DNA of 22,658 nucleotides from DATFPQ01 sp035264765 (GCA_035264765.1 DATFPQ010000119.1:1-22658); one strand, 5' to 3'; numbered from the stretch's first letter, positions 7,601-16,923 are shown. The notes: generated by a model not told the origin, from the sequence alone. Numbers and translations: made by a program.

Positions 7601-8172
7601 CAGGCGACCGCCTCTCGCACCGTCGCCAGCTTGAGCAACGAGCGGCCGGCCACGACGTCCAGGAAGACGTCCGCCACCTCCTTCAGCGGCCCGGCGGCGG
7701 ACTCGTCCAGCAACACCTCGCCGTCGTCGAAGACGTTCACTTGCGAGGCCAGCACGAACCAGCCGGGCGTGATGGAGCTGGCCGCCAGGCTGGCCAGCAC
7801 GGGGCGCAGGGCGTAGTCCACCGCGAGCACGTGCGCCGACGAACCTCCGGTGGCCAGCGGCAGGACGACCTTGTCGCGCAAGGCGAACTGGGGCAGCAGG
7901 TCCAGGAAGACCTTGAGCAGGCCGCCGTAGGCGGCCTTGTATACCGGCGTACTCACCACGACGGCGTCCGCCGCGGCGATCGTGTCGACGGCCGCAGCGA
8001 TCTGCGGGTCAGTGGTGTCGGCCTGCAGGAGGGCCGCGGGCGGCAGGTCGCGCAGGACAAGGGGTGCCACGACGTGGCCGGCGCGCTGCATCCGCCGAGT
8101 GACGTCGGCCAGGACGGCGTCGGTACGGGACGTCGTGGATGGGCTGCTGGAGATGGTGGCGATGACAGCCAT
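7600..8172 (-). CDS. NADPH-dependent FMN reductase, SsuE/MsuE-like
   Basis: A 190-residue flavodoxin-fold reductase that would supply FMNH2 to the monooxygenase of the same operon. The N-terminal strand and phosphate loop ATISSSPSTTSRT bind the FMN phosphate. STPVYKAAYGGLLKVFLDLL (about 74-93) is the hallmark SsuE segment, and LPLATGGSSAHVLAVDYALR follows as in SsuE. The start at 8172 is supported by AAAGGA at about 8178-8183. It is the first enzyme gene of the operon, 128 bases beyond the leader-peptide stop. Transcription and translation control would therefore act here first. Confidence 0.93.
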   Translation of the reverse strand: MAVIATISSSPSTTSRTDAVLADVTRRMQRAGHVVAPLVLRDLPPAALLQADTTDPQIAAAVDTIAAADAVVVSTPVYKAAYGGLLKVFLDLLPQFALRDKVVLPLATGGSSAHVLAVDYALRPVLASLAASSITPGWFVLASQVNVFDDGEVLLDESAAGPLKEVADVFLDVVAGRSLLKLATVREAVA

Positions 8173-8189
8173 CAGGGTCCTTTCGGGTA

Positions 8190-8201
8190 GGGGGTACCCC
8201 C
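8190..8201 (-). promoter_or_regulatory. Perfect palindrome abutting the first operon RBS
   Basis: GGGGGTACCCCC is self-complementary and would fold as a short GC-only hairpin (GGGG stem, GUAC loop) about 6 bases before the AAAGGA ribosome binding site of the reductase gene. It could gate ribosome access or act with the upstream hairpin as an attenuator. This is inference from position only. Confidence 0.4.
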
Positions 8202-8242
8202 GGTGGTCCGACGCGGACGTCGGGCACCGTGGTGCGAGGGCG

Positions 8243-8267
8243 GACCGTCGTGCGGGGCCGGACGGTC
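8243..8267 (-). promoter_or_regulatory. Hairpin with an alternative partner, in the leader
   Basis: GACCGTC (8243-8249) pairs perfectly with GACGGTC (8261-8267) around an 11-base loop. The GGACC part (8242-8246) can instead pair with GGTCC at 8272-8276, so two exclusive structures are possible between the leader-peptide stop and the reductase gene. That arrangement is what an attenuator would need. It has not been tested by energy calculation. Confidence 0.35.
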
Positions 8268-8300
8268 AGGAGGTCCTGCGGGGCCGAAGCTGGCGTGAGG

Positions 8301-8441
8301 TCAGCGCACGCCGGGTGCCCCGAGCGAGGGCTGGTCGTGCTGCAGACACTGCGCGCTGCAGACGCGTAGCAGGTCCACGTGCCGGCGCTGCGTGTGCCGG
8401 TCGCGTGGCGGCCTTGTTCTGCGGAAGGTGTTGCGGTTCAT
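8301..8441 (-). CDS. Regulatory leader peptide (RHVDL type) of sulfur operon
   Basis: A 46-residue ORF, MNRNTFRRTRPPRDR... ending in GAPGVR, starts at the ATG at 8441 after a GAGGA sequence. Its core RRHVDLLRVCSAQC (19-32) matches the motif of short 'putative leader peptides' annotated upstream of sulfur-assimilation and sulfonate operons in Streptomyces and other actinobacteria. Those share an RHVDL box followed by a Cys/Ser/Ala tail. It is very basic and has no domain. It lies 128 bases upstream of the FMN reductase on the same strand, with hairpin-forming sequence between, so it is best read as a cis-acting attenuator peptide. The two Cys codons (28 and 32) in and after the motif would be natural sensors of charged tRNA-Cys, but arrest by another sulfur signal is equally possible. 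The ATG is the best start; shorter products are not excluded. Confidence 0.8.
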   Translation of the reverse strand: MNRNTFRRTRPPRDRHTQRRHVDLLRVCSAQCLQHDQPSLGAPGVR

Positions 8442-8615
8442 CGTGCTGCCGTCCTCGACATGAGGCCTTGGGACCTCGCGCTTGCGCCGACCAGCTGGCC
8501 GGCGCCTGGTCCTCACCCGGAGCACCCCACCGCGAGTGGGAGGGTTGCTGTCAAGCCAGCCGGGGCTTGTCGCTTGATCTCGTGACCTGGGAAAAACGTA
8601 ACCAGCCGTGGTTGT

Positions 8616-8633
8616 CCTAGTCGACTGGTAGGG
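8616..8633. promoter_or_regulatory. Imperfect palindrome upstream of the sulfur operon
   Basis: CCTAGTCGACTGGTAGGG contains CCTA/TAGG half-sites flanking GTCGAC, about 175 bases upstream of the leader ATG. It may be an operator or part of the operon promoter. No convincing -10/-35 pair was found next to it; TTGACA read on the minus strand at 8549-8554 lacks a good -10. Confidence 0.25.
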
Positions 8634-8639
8634 ATTAGA

Positions 8640-8940
8640 TCTCGCATGGTGGGACGTCCTCGGGGACCGTGCGCCCGCTCTCCTCCAGCACAGCATCGCC
8701 CCCTCGGCCCTCAGGTCCGAGGCCGCGAACACGGCGTCGATGTCGGTGACGGGGTCCAGCAACGAGCCGTTGCGGCTCGTCGTCGGACTGGGCCATGGCC
8801 AGCAGCAGTAGCTGCCGCTGCGAGCCGGTGATCGCCGAGCTGACTCCTCCGACGATCCCGGCGAAGAACGGTTGCGAGATGAAGCGCTCCTCCGACTCGG
8901 AGACAAGCAACGCCACCACGTCGGGCGCTCCGCGGCGACC
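8640..8940 (-). pseudogene. Wrecked LacI-family regulator (CelR-like)
   Basis: Read on the minus strand, 8938 to about 8760 encodes DVVALLVSESEERFISQPFF and then AGIVGGVSSAI, QLLLLAMAQSDDEPQRLV. This is the start of the effector-binding domain of actinobacterial LacI-type sugar regulators. It jumps directly, in another frame, to DAVFAASDLRAEGAM (about 8736-8692), which belongs near the end of that domain. A third piece, LEESGRTVPEDV (about 8685-8650), returns to the first frame. The N-terminal helix-turn-helix, about 130 residues of the middle and the C terminus are missing. At least one large internal deletion and frameshifts are therefore present, and it cannot make a repressor. It lies just past the terminator of the GH9 cellulase gene, which still carries a CelR-type operator, so this was probably that gene's regulator. 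Confidence 0.78.
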
Positions 8941-9009
8941 CGCCGCAATCAAGGGCGACCGCCGCAGACCCAAAGTCGGCCGCCGCTGTGAACGGCCGGC
9001 GCACGCAGA

Positions 9010-9044
9010 ACGGCGGGCGGCGCCGTTGCAGCGCCGCCCGCCGT
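9010..9044 (-). terminator. Strong hairpin terminator after the GH9 gene
   Basis: ACGGCGGGCGGCGC (9010-9023) and GCGCCGCCCGCCGT (9031-9044) form a perfect 14-bp stem with the loop CGTTGCA, 14 bases past the GH9 stop codon. No T-run follows, but stem strength and position make a terminator likely. Confidence 0.85.
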
Positions 9045-9058
9045 CCCACACACCAGGT

Positions 9059-11422
9059 TCAGCCCCGGCGCGACCGCGTCCGCGACCAGGCCGCGTCCTG
9101 GTCCGCGACGAAGGACGCCACCCAGGACATCGGCGCGTTCCAGTTGATGGTGATCTCGTTCGTCGACCACGACCCGATGTCGTCGATGTAGCAGAACTGC
9201 GCCGCGCACCCGTTCTTGAACAGCGGCGTGGCCACCGGGTCGCCGGTGCTCGCCGCCGTCGAGTTCGGGCCGCCCGCCACCGTGCCCGCGGGCGGGTTCG
9301 GCAGCGTGGCGTCGAGCTGGTGCGCGTACATGCGGCTGTGCTGGTTCTTGCTGAAGACGTCGCCGTAGCCGGTGATGTACGACCGGTCGAGGGCGTTGCG
9401 ACCCAACAGGTAGTCCATGCTCCGCAGCACGCCGTCCCGGTACCGGGTACGACGGGTGAGGTCGTACGCCGTACCAATCACTTGCATGTTGTTGAGGATC
9501 TGGCTGTTGGATCCCCACAGGTACTTGCCGCCCTCCGGCGCGTACGCCTGGCCGAACGGCTGACGGGCCTGGTCGGCCAGGTACCGGTCAGCGGCCTTCA
9601 CGACCGAGCGACGGACTGTCTCGCGGCGGGGGAGGTGGCTGCGAACCGTGGCGAGGTCCAGGCGGCCGAGGGCACCCACGTGACCCCAGTCGAAGCCGCC
9701 GGCCGGGAAGACGTCGGCGGTGTGCACCGGCGAGCCGAGGACGTCACGCCGGTAGCTCTTCGCGCCTGTCGTGAGGTAGAGCTCGGCAGCCGCCCAGTAG
9801 AACTCGTCACTGACGTCCTTGTCGTCGTACGGACCGCTGCCCGGATTGGGGTCGACCGCCGCGTTCGGTGCCGGCGCGTACACGGCCGGGTTGGCCTTCG
9901 CCGCCCCGTAGGCGGTCGTGGACGCCCCGAGGAGGCGCCGGGCGAAGTTGCGGTCGTAGTGCCAGAACAGGCGCGCGCCCTGGGCCGCCGCGGCCGCGAC
10001 GTTGAGCGTGGCGGCGGTCGAGGGGCGGTAGAGCACCCGCTGCTGCGGGTCCGTCGCCGGCGACTGCGGCAGGCCGGTCCAGTCGACGTCGGCCACCTTG
10101 TGGAAAACCATGCCCGCCATCGGACGTCCGGGCTTGACCTGCATCTTCAGCATCCACTCGAGCTCCCAGCGGGCCTCGTCGAGGATGTCCGGGACGCCGT
10201 TGCCGACCTCGGGCACGCGCAGCGTGCCGTCGCCGAGCCGACCGCGGTCCGCCGACCTGGCCGTGCGGTTCCGCTCGTACTCCTGCATCAGCTGGGCCAC
10301 CGAGATGCCGCCGTTGACGACGTACTTGCCATGGTCGCCGGCGTCGTACCAGCCGCCGCTGACGTCGGTGGTGTAGTCGCAGGTCCACGGCTTGTCGTAG
10401 AGCTTCTGCGAGTCGTCGGTCAGGCCCTGGCACGGGACCGCGGTGTCACCCTTGTTGGGCGCTACGCCGACGTGGCCAGCGGCGCGACCGTAGCCCGGAG
10501 CGATCGCGTCGGAGATCGCGATGCCGCTGCGCTGCGTGTAGAAGAAGGTCTTCGTGTCCTTGCGCAGCGCCTCGTAGGCGGAGGTGGAGATGTCGAACGG
10601 GTAGCTCGTCTCGCCGTCGGCCACCAGGGTGTACCCCCTGCCGCGGTGGGTGAACCCGCTGAAGTCGATGGTGTGCACGTTCAGCCCGGCCGAGGAGTCG
10701 ACGCCGCGGGGGGTCGTGCGGCCCTTGGCGACGACGCGCCCGACCGCGTCCTTGAGCGCCCACGGGGTAGCCGTGGTGGCATCGGTCACCAGCGTCGCGC
10801 CCTTCGGGCCGCCGGGCAGGTAGCCGACCTGGTTCACCCGGACGCGCGGGCCGGTGTCGGGCTTGTACTCCTCGGGCGCGGCGCCACCGGTGAGGGAGAC
10901 GTCGTCCACGCACAGCCGGTACGGGGCGGTGTTGTCCGTGGACTGCTGGAAGGCCAGCTCGGCATTCGGGATGCCGTGGGCCGAGGTGAAGGTGAAGGCG
11001 AAGTCCTGCGAGGTGGCGGTGAGGTCCAGAACCTTCTCCGGCAGCGCCTGGGCGTAGTTCTGGTCCGCACCCGCCTGGATGACGGCGCGGATCGTGCCGG
11101 ACAGGCCCGGCGAGGCCGACGCCGTGAAGCGCAGCGCGTAGGTCTCGTCCTTCTGCATGGGGAGCGGCTTCTGGCTGATCGCGGCAGAGTAGGGACCCGC
11201 GTGCGCCGGCACGTCGATGCAACCCTTGCCGTCAACGACGGACGGCTGCGGGTAGGCCGTCCAGCCGGTGAGGCCGTCCGTGAAGCCTCCGTTGGTGATC
11301 TGTTCCGCGCCGTCGGCGGAGGCCGCCGTCGCCGTCGTCCCGGTCATGACGAGCGCCAGGCCGGCAGCGACCGCAACCGGCGCGGCCACCCCCTGCCTGC
11401 GCCAGAGCGTGCGAGGACCCAC
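9059..11422 (-). CDS. Secreted GH9 cellulase with CBM4/9-like and Ig-like modules
   Basis: A 787-residue secreted endoglucanase or cellobiohydrolase. Order: signal peptide with RRQ n-region, cut near residue 36 after ATAASA; a CBM4/9-type jelly-roll (about 42-178, starting ITNGGFTDGLTGW and ending LCVDDVSLTG); the CelD_N Ig-like domain (about 190-280, RVRVNQVGYLPGGPK); then the GH9 (alpha/alpha)6 barrel. Catalytic marks are GGWYDAGDHGKYV with Asp360 and Asp363 (base) and Glu756 (acid) in SWSTNEITINW. QHSRMYAH supplies the conserved His695. The domain order matches theme-D-type GH9 enzymes. The GTG at 11422 is preferred because AGAGG lies 8 bases upstream and it starts directly at the signal peptide. 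A longer TTG start at 11494 would add residues before the signal and span the operator. It acts on cellulose outside the cell. A CelR-type operator precedes it and a strong hairpin follows. Confidence 0.93.
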   Translation of the reverse strand: MGPRTLWRRQGVAAPVAVAAGLALVMTGTTATAASADGAEQITNGGFTDGLTGWTAYPQPSVVDGKGCIDVPAHAGPYSAAISQKPLPMQKDETYALRFTASASPGLSGTIRAVIQAGADQNYAQALPEKVLDLTATSQDFAFTFTSAHGIPNAELAFQQSTDNTAPYRLCVDDVSLTGGAAPEEYKPDTGPRVRVNQVGYLPGGPKGATLVTDATTATPWALKDAVGRVVAKGRTTPRGVDSSAGLNVHTIDFSGFTHRGRGYTLVADGETSYPFDISTSAYEALRKDTKTFFYTQRSGIAISDAIAPGYGRAAGHVGVAPNKGDTAVPCQGLTDDSQKLYDKPWTCDYTTDVSGGWYDAGDHGKYVVNGGISVAQLMQEYERNRTARSADRGRLGDGTLRVPEVGNGVPDILDEARWELEWMLKMQVKPGRPMAGMVFHKVADVDWTGLPQSPATDPQQRVLYRPSTAATLNVAAAAAQGARLFWHYDRNFARRLLGASTTAYGAAKANPAVYAPAPNAAVDPNPGSGPYDDKDVSDEFYWAAAELYLTTGAKSYRRDVLGSPVHTADVFPAGGFDWGHVGALGRLDLATVRSHLPRRETVRRSVVKAADRYLADQARQPFGQAYAPEGGKYLWGSNSQILNNMQVIGTAYDLTRRTRYRDGVLRSMDYLLGRNALDRSYITGYGDVFSKNQHSRMYAHQLDATLPNPPAGTVAGGPNSTAASTGDPVATPLFKNGCAAQFCYIDDIGSWSTNEITINWNAPMSWVASFVADQDAAWSRTRSRRG

Positions 11423-11449
11423 CGAACCAACCTCTCGACGTCGTCGTCC

Positions 11450-11463
11450 TGGGAGCGTTCCCA
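11450..11463. promoter_or_regulatory. CelR-type operator upstream of GH9 gene
   Basis: TGGGAGCGTTCCCA differs at one position from the 14-bp palindrome TGGGAGCGCTCCCA bound by the LacI-family repressor CelR in cellulolytic actinobacteria. It ends 27 bases upstream of the chosen GTG and just downstream of a candidate promoter. That is a good position for repression relieved by cellobiose. Confidence 0.8.
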
Positions 11464-11480
11464 ACAGGAGTGTGAGGGCA

Positions 11481-11510
11481 ATCTTCGGTCCCAATTGTCC
11501 CGAGTGTCAA
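11481..11510 (-). promoter_or_regulatory. Candidate promoter of the GH9 gene
   Basis: On the minus strand a perfect TTGACA (-35, 11505-11510) is followed after 18 bases by GAAGAT (weak -10, 11481-11486). The predicted start would fall just before the CelR-type operator. The -35 overlaps the stop codon of the preceding LLM gene. Confidence 0.4.
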
Positions 11511-12424
11511 ACCTCGGTGGGGTTCCCGACGGCGCGGTCGACGCCGACGGCCCGGTACGCCGCGATGACCCGGCCGAGGGCCTCCAGGTGCGGCTGGTGC
11601 GTGGTGATGCTGTCGAACCCGTACGCCTGACGGCGATGCCGGAGCTCCTCGGCCGCCTCCTCCGGGTCGCGTGCGAGCAGCACGAATGGACTGTCGAGCA
11701 ACTGTTCCGGGGTCAGTCCCGGTGCCTCGGCAGCGATCCGGGCTGCGGCTTCCGTGGGCTCCTCGTCGACAACGACCACCTGCAGCAGGACGTCGGAGCG
11801 GTACGCCCGCCCGCCGGCCTGCCGCCGTACCTCGGCGACCCGGTCGCGGGTCTGCGCCGCGGTCGACAACATGAAGGTGCCCGGCGGCGCGCCGCGGACC
11901 TGACGCAGCCCGGCGAAGCCGACGACGTCCGCGTGGCGTGCGGCCACCGCGAGCCCGGCTGCGGACATCGCCCCGACGAGGACGGGCACCGGCCGCTGCA
12001 CCGGTGCGGGCTGGTGGTCAGGGTCGGCCAGGCGACCGCGAACCTCCGTGAGGGTCCGCTCGAGCCTCTCGACCCGCTCGGCGAGCGGCAGCCACGGAAG
12101 CCCCGCGTCCTCGTGCTCGGTGCGCATGTGCCCGGCGCCGAGCCCGAGCTCGGCCCGCCCGCCGGAGAGCAGGTCCAGGGTGGCGACCTCGCGGGCCAGC
12201 AGCGCCGGGTTCCAGAAGCCTGTGTCGAGCACGTAGGTGCGCAGCCGGAGCCGTGGGCTGACGCAGGCAGCGGCGGTCAGGGCGGCGAACGGCGCGAGGA
12301 AGCCCAGGTGGTCCGGGGCCGCGGACACGTCGTAGCCGAGCTCGTCCGCACGACGCACCAGCTGCGCGAGGTCGTCACCGGACCCCACGGCGTGGACGTT
12401 GACGCCGGACTGCATCTCGTTCAT
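11507..12424 (-). CDS. LLM-class F420-dependent oxidoreductase
   Basis: A 305-residue TIM-barrel protein of the luciferase-like superfamily. It shows DLAQLVRRADELGYDVSAAPDH, FAALTAAACVSPRLRLRTYV and NPALLAREVATLDLLSGGRA followed by ELGLGAGH, the standard blocks of actinobacterial F420-linked members. PVPVLVGAMSAAGLAVAARH follows in the middle. It is short compared with the sulfur-operon monooxygenase and belongs to a different branch. Such enzymes transfer hydride between F420H2 and varied substrates; the substrate here is unknown. The ATG at 12424 (MNEMQSGVNV) is chosen because the family's first strand starts right after it. No good Shine-Dalgarno precedes it, so ATG at 12415 (MQSG) is possible. 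It lies 31 bases after the nucleotidyltransferase gene. Confidence 0.88.
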   Translation of the reverse strand: MNEMQSGVNVHAVGSGDDLAQLVRRADELGYDVSAAPDHLGFLAPFAALTAAACVSPRLRLRTYVLDTGFWNPALLAREVATLDLLSGGRAELGLGAGHMRTEHEDAGLPWLPLAERVERLERTLTEVRGRLADPDHQPAPVQRPVPVLVGAMSAAGLAVAARHADVVGFAGLRQVRGAPPGTFMLSTAAQTRDRVAEVRRQAGGRAYRSDVLLQVVVVDEEPTEAAARIAAEAPGLTPEQLLDSPFVLLARDPEEAAEELRHRRQAYGFDSITTHQPHLEALGRVIAAYRAVGVDRAVGNPTEV

Positions 12425-12455
12425 GGGGCATGCTTGCCGATGCGGCGGGCCGGCG

Positions 12456-13319
12456 TCACGACCGGGGGGCGTCCGAGCACGCGGCTTCCACGTCGGCGAG
12501 CAGCTCCGCGGCGGTACGGATTGCGGCAGCCAGCTGGTCCGGCTCGCTCCCGAGGTGTGCGAGGACGCCTTGGGCCCGGGTGGCGAACTTCCTCGGCGCT
12601 TCCGGGAGGCGGCCGGCAGCGGCCACGGCGCCCTTCTCGTTGACCAGCCAGCGCCCGGCCCGGCCGTGCAGCGCGTGCGCGCACAGCTCCACCGCCCGGA
12701 ACACGCAGCCGGCCACGTACGCCGTGTCCGCCCGGGACATGGCCTTGCGTGCGATGCCGAGGCAGAAGCCGGCCTCCCACAGGCGGTCGACCAGCGCCTT
12801 ACCCAGCGCCGGCGGGTAGTGGCCGACCTGCCGGCGAAGCGCTTCCAGCTCCCCAGATGGGTCGGCCAGCGGGATGCCGAGAGCCAGCTCGCCGGCGTAC
12901 GCGAACCCTGGGACCCCCAGCGGGTGCCCCACCTGGAAGAAGAAGGTGACCTGGCCCTGGCGCGCCTCCTCGTAGGAGGCGCGGACCCGGTCGACGTCGC
13001 GGTAGATCCAGTCAACCGCCGTGCCGTCGACGTTGAGCCACGCGCCGCCGTCCACCCAGGGCCCCCAGGCGCCGGGCAGGCTCACCTCGGCTCCGGGTCC
13101 TGCCACGTCCCGGGCGAGGGAGCCCAGCGCGACCACGTCGAGCGGCGCCCGGTAGTAGAGGCCGAGGTCGACGTCGGACTCCGGCTCGTGCTCGCGGCGC
13201 GCCCTGCTTCCACCGAGCGTCACTCCCACCACACCGCCAACGGTTGTCAGCCGCGCGGCCAGCTCCTGCAGTCGAGCGTCGCTGAGCACCTGGTCATCGT
13301 CCCCGGTTGGTCGGCCCAT
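12456..13319 (-). CDS. Nucleotidyltransferase-fold protein with C-terminal helical domain
   Basis: A 287-residue protein. The N-terminal third has the polymerase-beta-like nucleotidyltransferase signature: VTLGGSRARREHEPESDVDL (about 33-52), with the Gly-Ser motif and the two metal-binding acids Asp49 and Asp51. A third candidate acid lies in AVDWIYRDVD (about 100). The rest is helical, with GFCLGIARKAMSRADTAYVA and HALHGRAGRWLVNEKGAV. This resembles aminoglycoside-type or DUF4037-type nucleotidyltransferases whose targets are unknown. It is not next to a HEPN gene, so a MNT-HEPN toxin-antitoxin pair is not supported. The ATG at 13319 starts 22 bases past the aminopeptidase stop. A GTG a few codons inside is an alternative. 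Function beyond nucleotidyl transfer is not asserted. Confidence 0.78.
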   Translation of the reverse strand: MGRPTGDDDQVLSDARLQELAARLTTVGGVVGVTLGGSRARREHEPESDVDLGLYYRAPLDVVALGSLARDVAGPGAEVSLPGAWGPWVDGGAWLNVDGTAVDWIYRDVDRVRASYEEARQGQVTFFFQVGHPLGVPGFAYAGELALGIPLADPSGELEALRRQVGHYPPALGKALVDRLWEAGFCLGIARKAMSRADTAYVAGCVFRAVELCAHALHGRAGRWLVNEKGAVAAAGRLPEAPRKFATRAQGVLAHLGSEPDQLAAAIRTAAELLADVEAACSDAPRS

Positions 13320-13341
13320 CCCGACGCGAGAGGAGCACTCC

Positions 13342-15840
<2,499 letters not shown>

Positions 15841-15843
15841 GCC

Positions 15844-16854
15844 TCAGACCGGTCGGGTCGCCGGGGCGTTCTCGGCGGTCTTGCCCGGGTCGCGCTCCAC
15901 GACGTCGCCCAGCGCCTCTTCGATCCTCGACATCGCCTCGGCGGGGATGGTGACACCCGACGCCTTGACGTTGTCGTGCACCTGCTCCGGCCGCGAGGCG
16001 CCGACGATGGCGGCGGACACGTTGTCGTTCTGCAGCACCCACGCGATGGCCAGCTGCGCCATCGACAGGCCCAGGTCGTCGGCGACGGGGCGCAGCTTCT
16101 GCACCCGGGACAGGACGTCGTCCGACATGAACCGCTTGATCATGTCCGCGCCGCCCTTCTCGTCGGTCGCCCGGGAGCCGGCGGGCGGCGCCTGCCCCGG
16201 CTGGTACTTGCCGGTGAGGACGCCCTGGGCGATGGGGGACCACACGATCTGCCCGATGCCGAGCTCACGGGAGGTGGGGATGACCTCCTCCTCGATGACC
16301 CGCCACAGCATCGAGTACTGCGGCTGGCTTGACACCAGCGAGAAGCCGAGCTCGCGGCTTAGCGCGTGCCCGGCGCGGATCTGCTCGGCGGTCCACTCGC
16401 TGACGCCGATGTAGAGCGCCTTGCCCTGGCGGACGATGTCGGCGAACGCCTGCATCGTCTCCTCCAGCGGCGTCTCCGTGTCGTACCGGTGCGCCTGGTA
16501 CAGGTCCACGTACTCCGTGCCGAGCCGCTGGAGCGAACCGTTGATCGACTCCATAATGTGCTTACGGGACAGGCCGACGTCGTTGTGCCCGGCCGGGCCG
16601 GTCGGCCAGTAGACCTTGGTGAAGATCTCCAGCGACTCACGCCGCTGACCCTTCAGCGCCTCTCCGAGGACCGTCTCCGCCTTCGTGTTGGCGTAGACGT
16701 CAGCGGTGTCGAACGTCGTGATGCCGGCGTCCAACGCGGCGTGAACGCACTGGGTGGCGACGTCGTTCTCGACCTGCGAGCCGTGCGTGAGCCAGTTGCC
16801 GTAGGTGATTTCGGAGATCTTCAGGCCTGAGTTGCCGAGGTAGCGGAATTCCAT
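15844..16854 (-). CDS. Aldo/keto reductase, Kv-beta-like
   Basis: A 336-residue NADPH-dependent TIM-barrel reductase. The catalytic tetrad is present: Asp49 in TTFDTADVY, Tyr54, Lys80 in IFTKVYW and His122 in LYQAHRYD. QPQYSMLWR, IVWSPIAQGVLTGKY and AAIVGASRPEQV mark cofactor and sheet segments of the Kv-beta/YghZ-like branch. Length is typical of the branch. It probably reduces aldehydes or methylglyoxal-like carbonyls, but no substrate can be assigned. It is the first of four close minus-strand genes; 69 bases separate it from the secreted protein upstream. Its own Shine-Dalgarno is poor (AGGGTC). Confidence 0.93.
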   Translation of the reverse strand: MEFRYLGNSGLKISEITYGNWLTHGSQVENDVATQCVHAALDAGITTFDTADVYANTKAETVLGEALKGQRRESLEIFTKVYWPTGPAGHNDVGLSRKHIMESINGSLQRLGTEYVDLYQAHRYDTETPLEETMQAFADIVRQGKALYIGVSEWTAEQIRAGHALSRELGFSLVSSQPQYSMLWRVIEEEVIPTSRELGIGQIVWSPIAQGVLTGKYQPGQAPPAGSRATDEKGGADMIKRFMSDDVLSRVQKLRPVADDLGLSMAQLAIAWVLQNDNVSAAIVGASRPEQVHDNVKASGVTIPAEAMSRIEEALGDVVERDPGKTAENAPATRPV

Positions 16855-16885
16855 GGCCCAGACCCTACGACGGCAGGCGGACGAC

Positions 16886-16909
16886 GGCTCTCCGGGTGGC
16901 TCTCCGGGT
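16886..16909. repeat. 12-bp tandem repeat, two copies
   Basis: GGCTCTCCGGGT occurs twice head to tail in the short gap between the DUF1906 gene and the aldo/keto reductase. It may mark slippage or part of a weak terminator; nothing more can be said. Confidence 0.6.
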
Positions 16910-16923
16910 GGCTCGAGCGGTCG

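Noticed and set aside
8173..8300. A SAM-type riboswitch in the sulfur operon leader
   Set aside because: No recognisable conserved SAM aptamer core was found; the simple hairpins and the leader peptide explain the region better.
8301..8948. A 215-codon frame that contains the leader peptide as its end
   Set aside because: The upstream part is LacI pseudogene and non-coding sequence that is open by chance. Only the last 46 codons show the conserved leader motif.
9059..11494. A longer GH9 protein starting with TTG at 11494
   Set aside because: It adds residues before the signal peptide and would place the CelR-type operator inside the coding sequence. GTG 11422 has a well-spaced AGAGG.
8795..12643. 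A 1282-codon open frame on the plus strand
   Set aside because: It lies antisense to the GH9 and LLM genes, is Arg/Val/Gly-rich and has no motif. It is an artefact of high GC codon bias.
12456..13319. An MNT-HEPN toxin-antitoxin module
   Set aside because: No HEPN protein is adjacent; the neighbours are an aminopeptidase and an F420 oxidoreductase.
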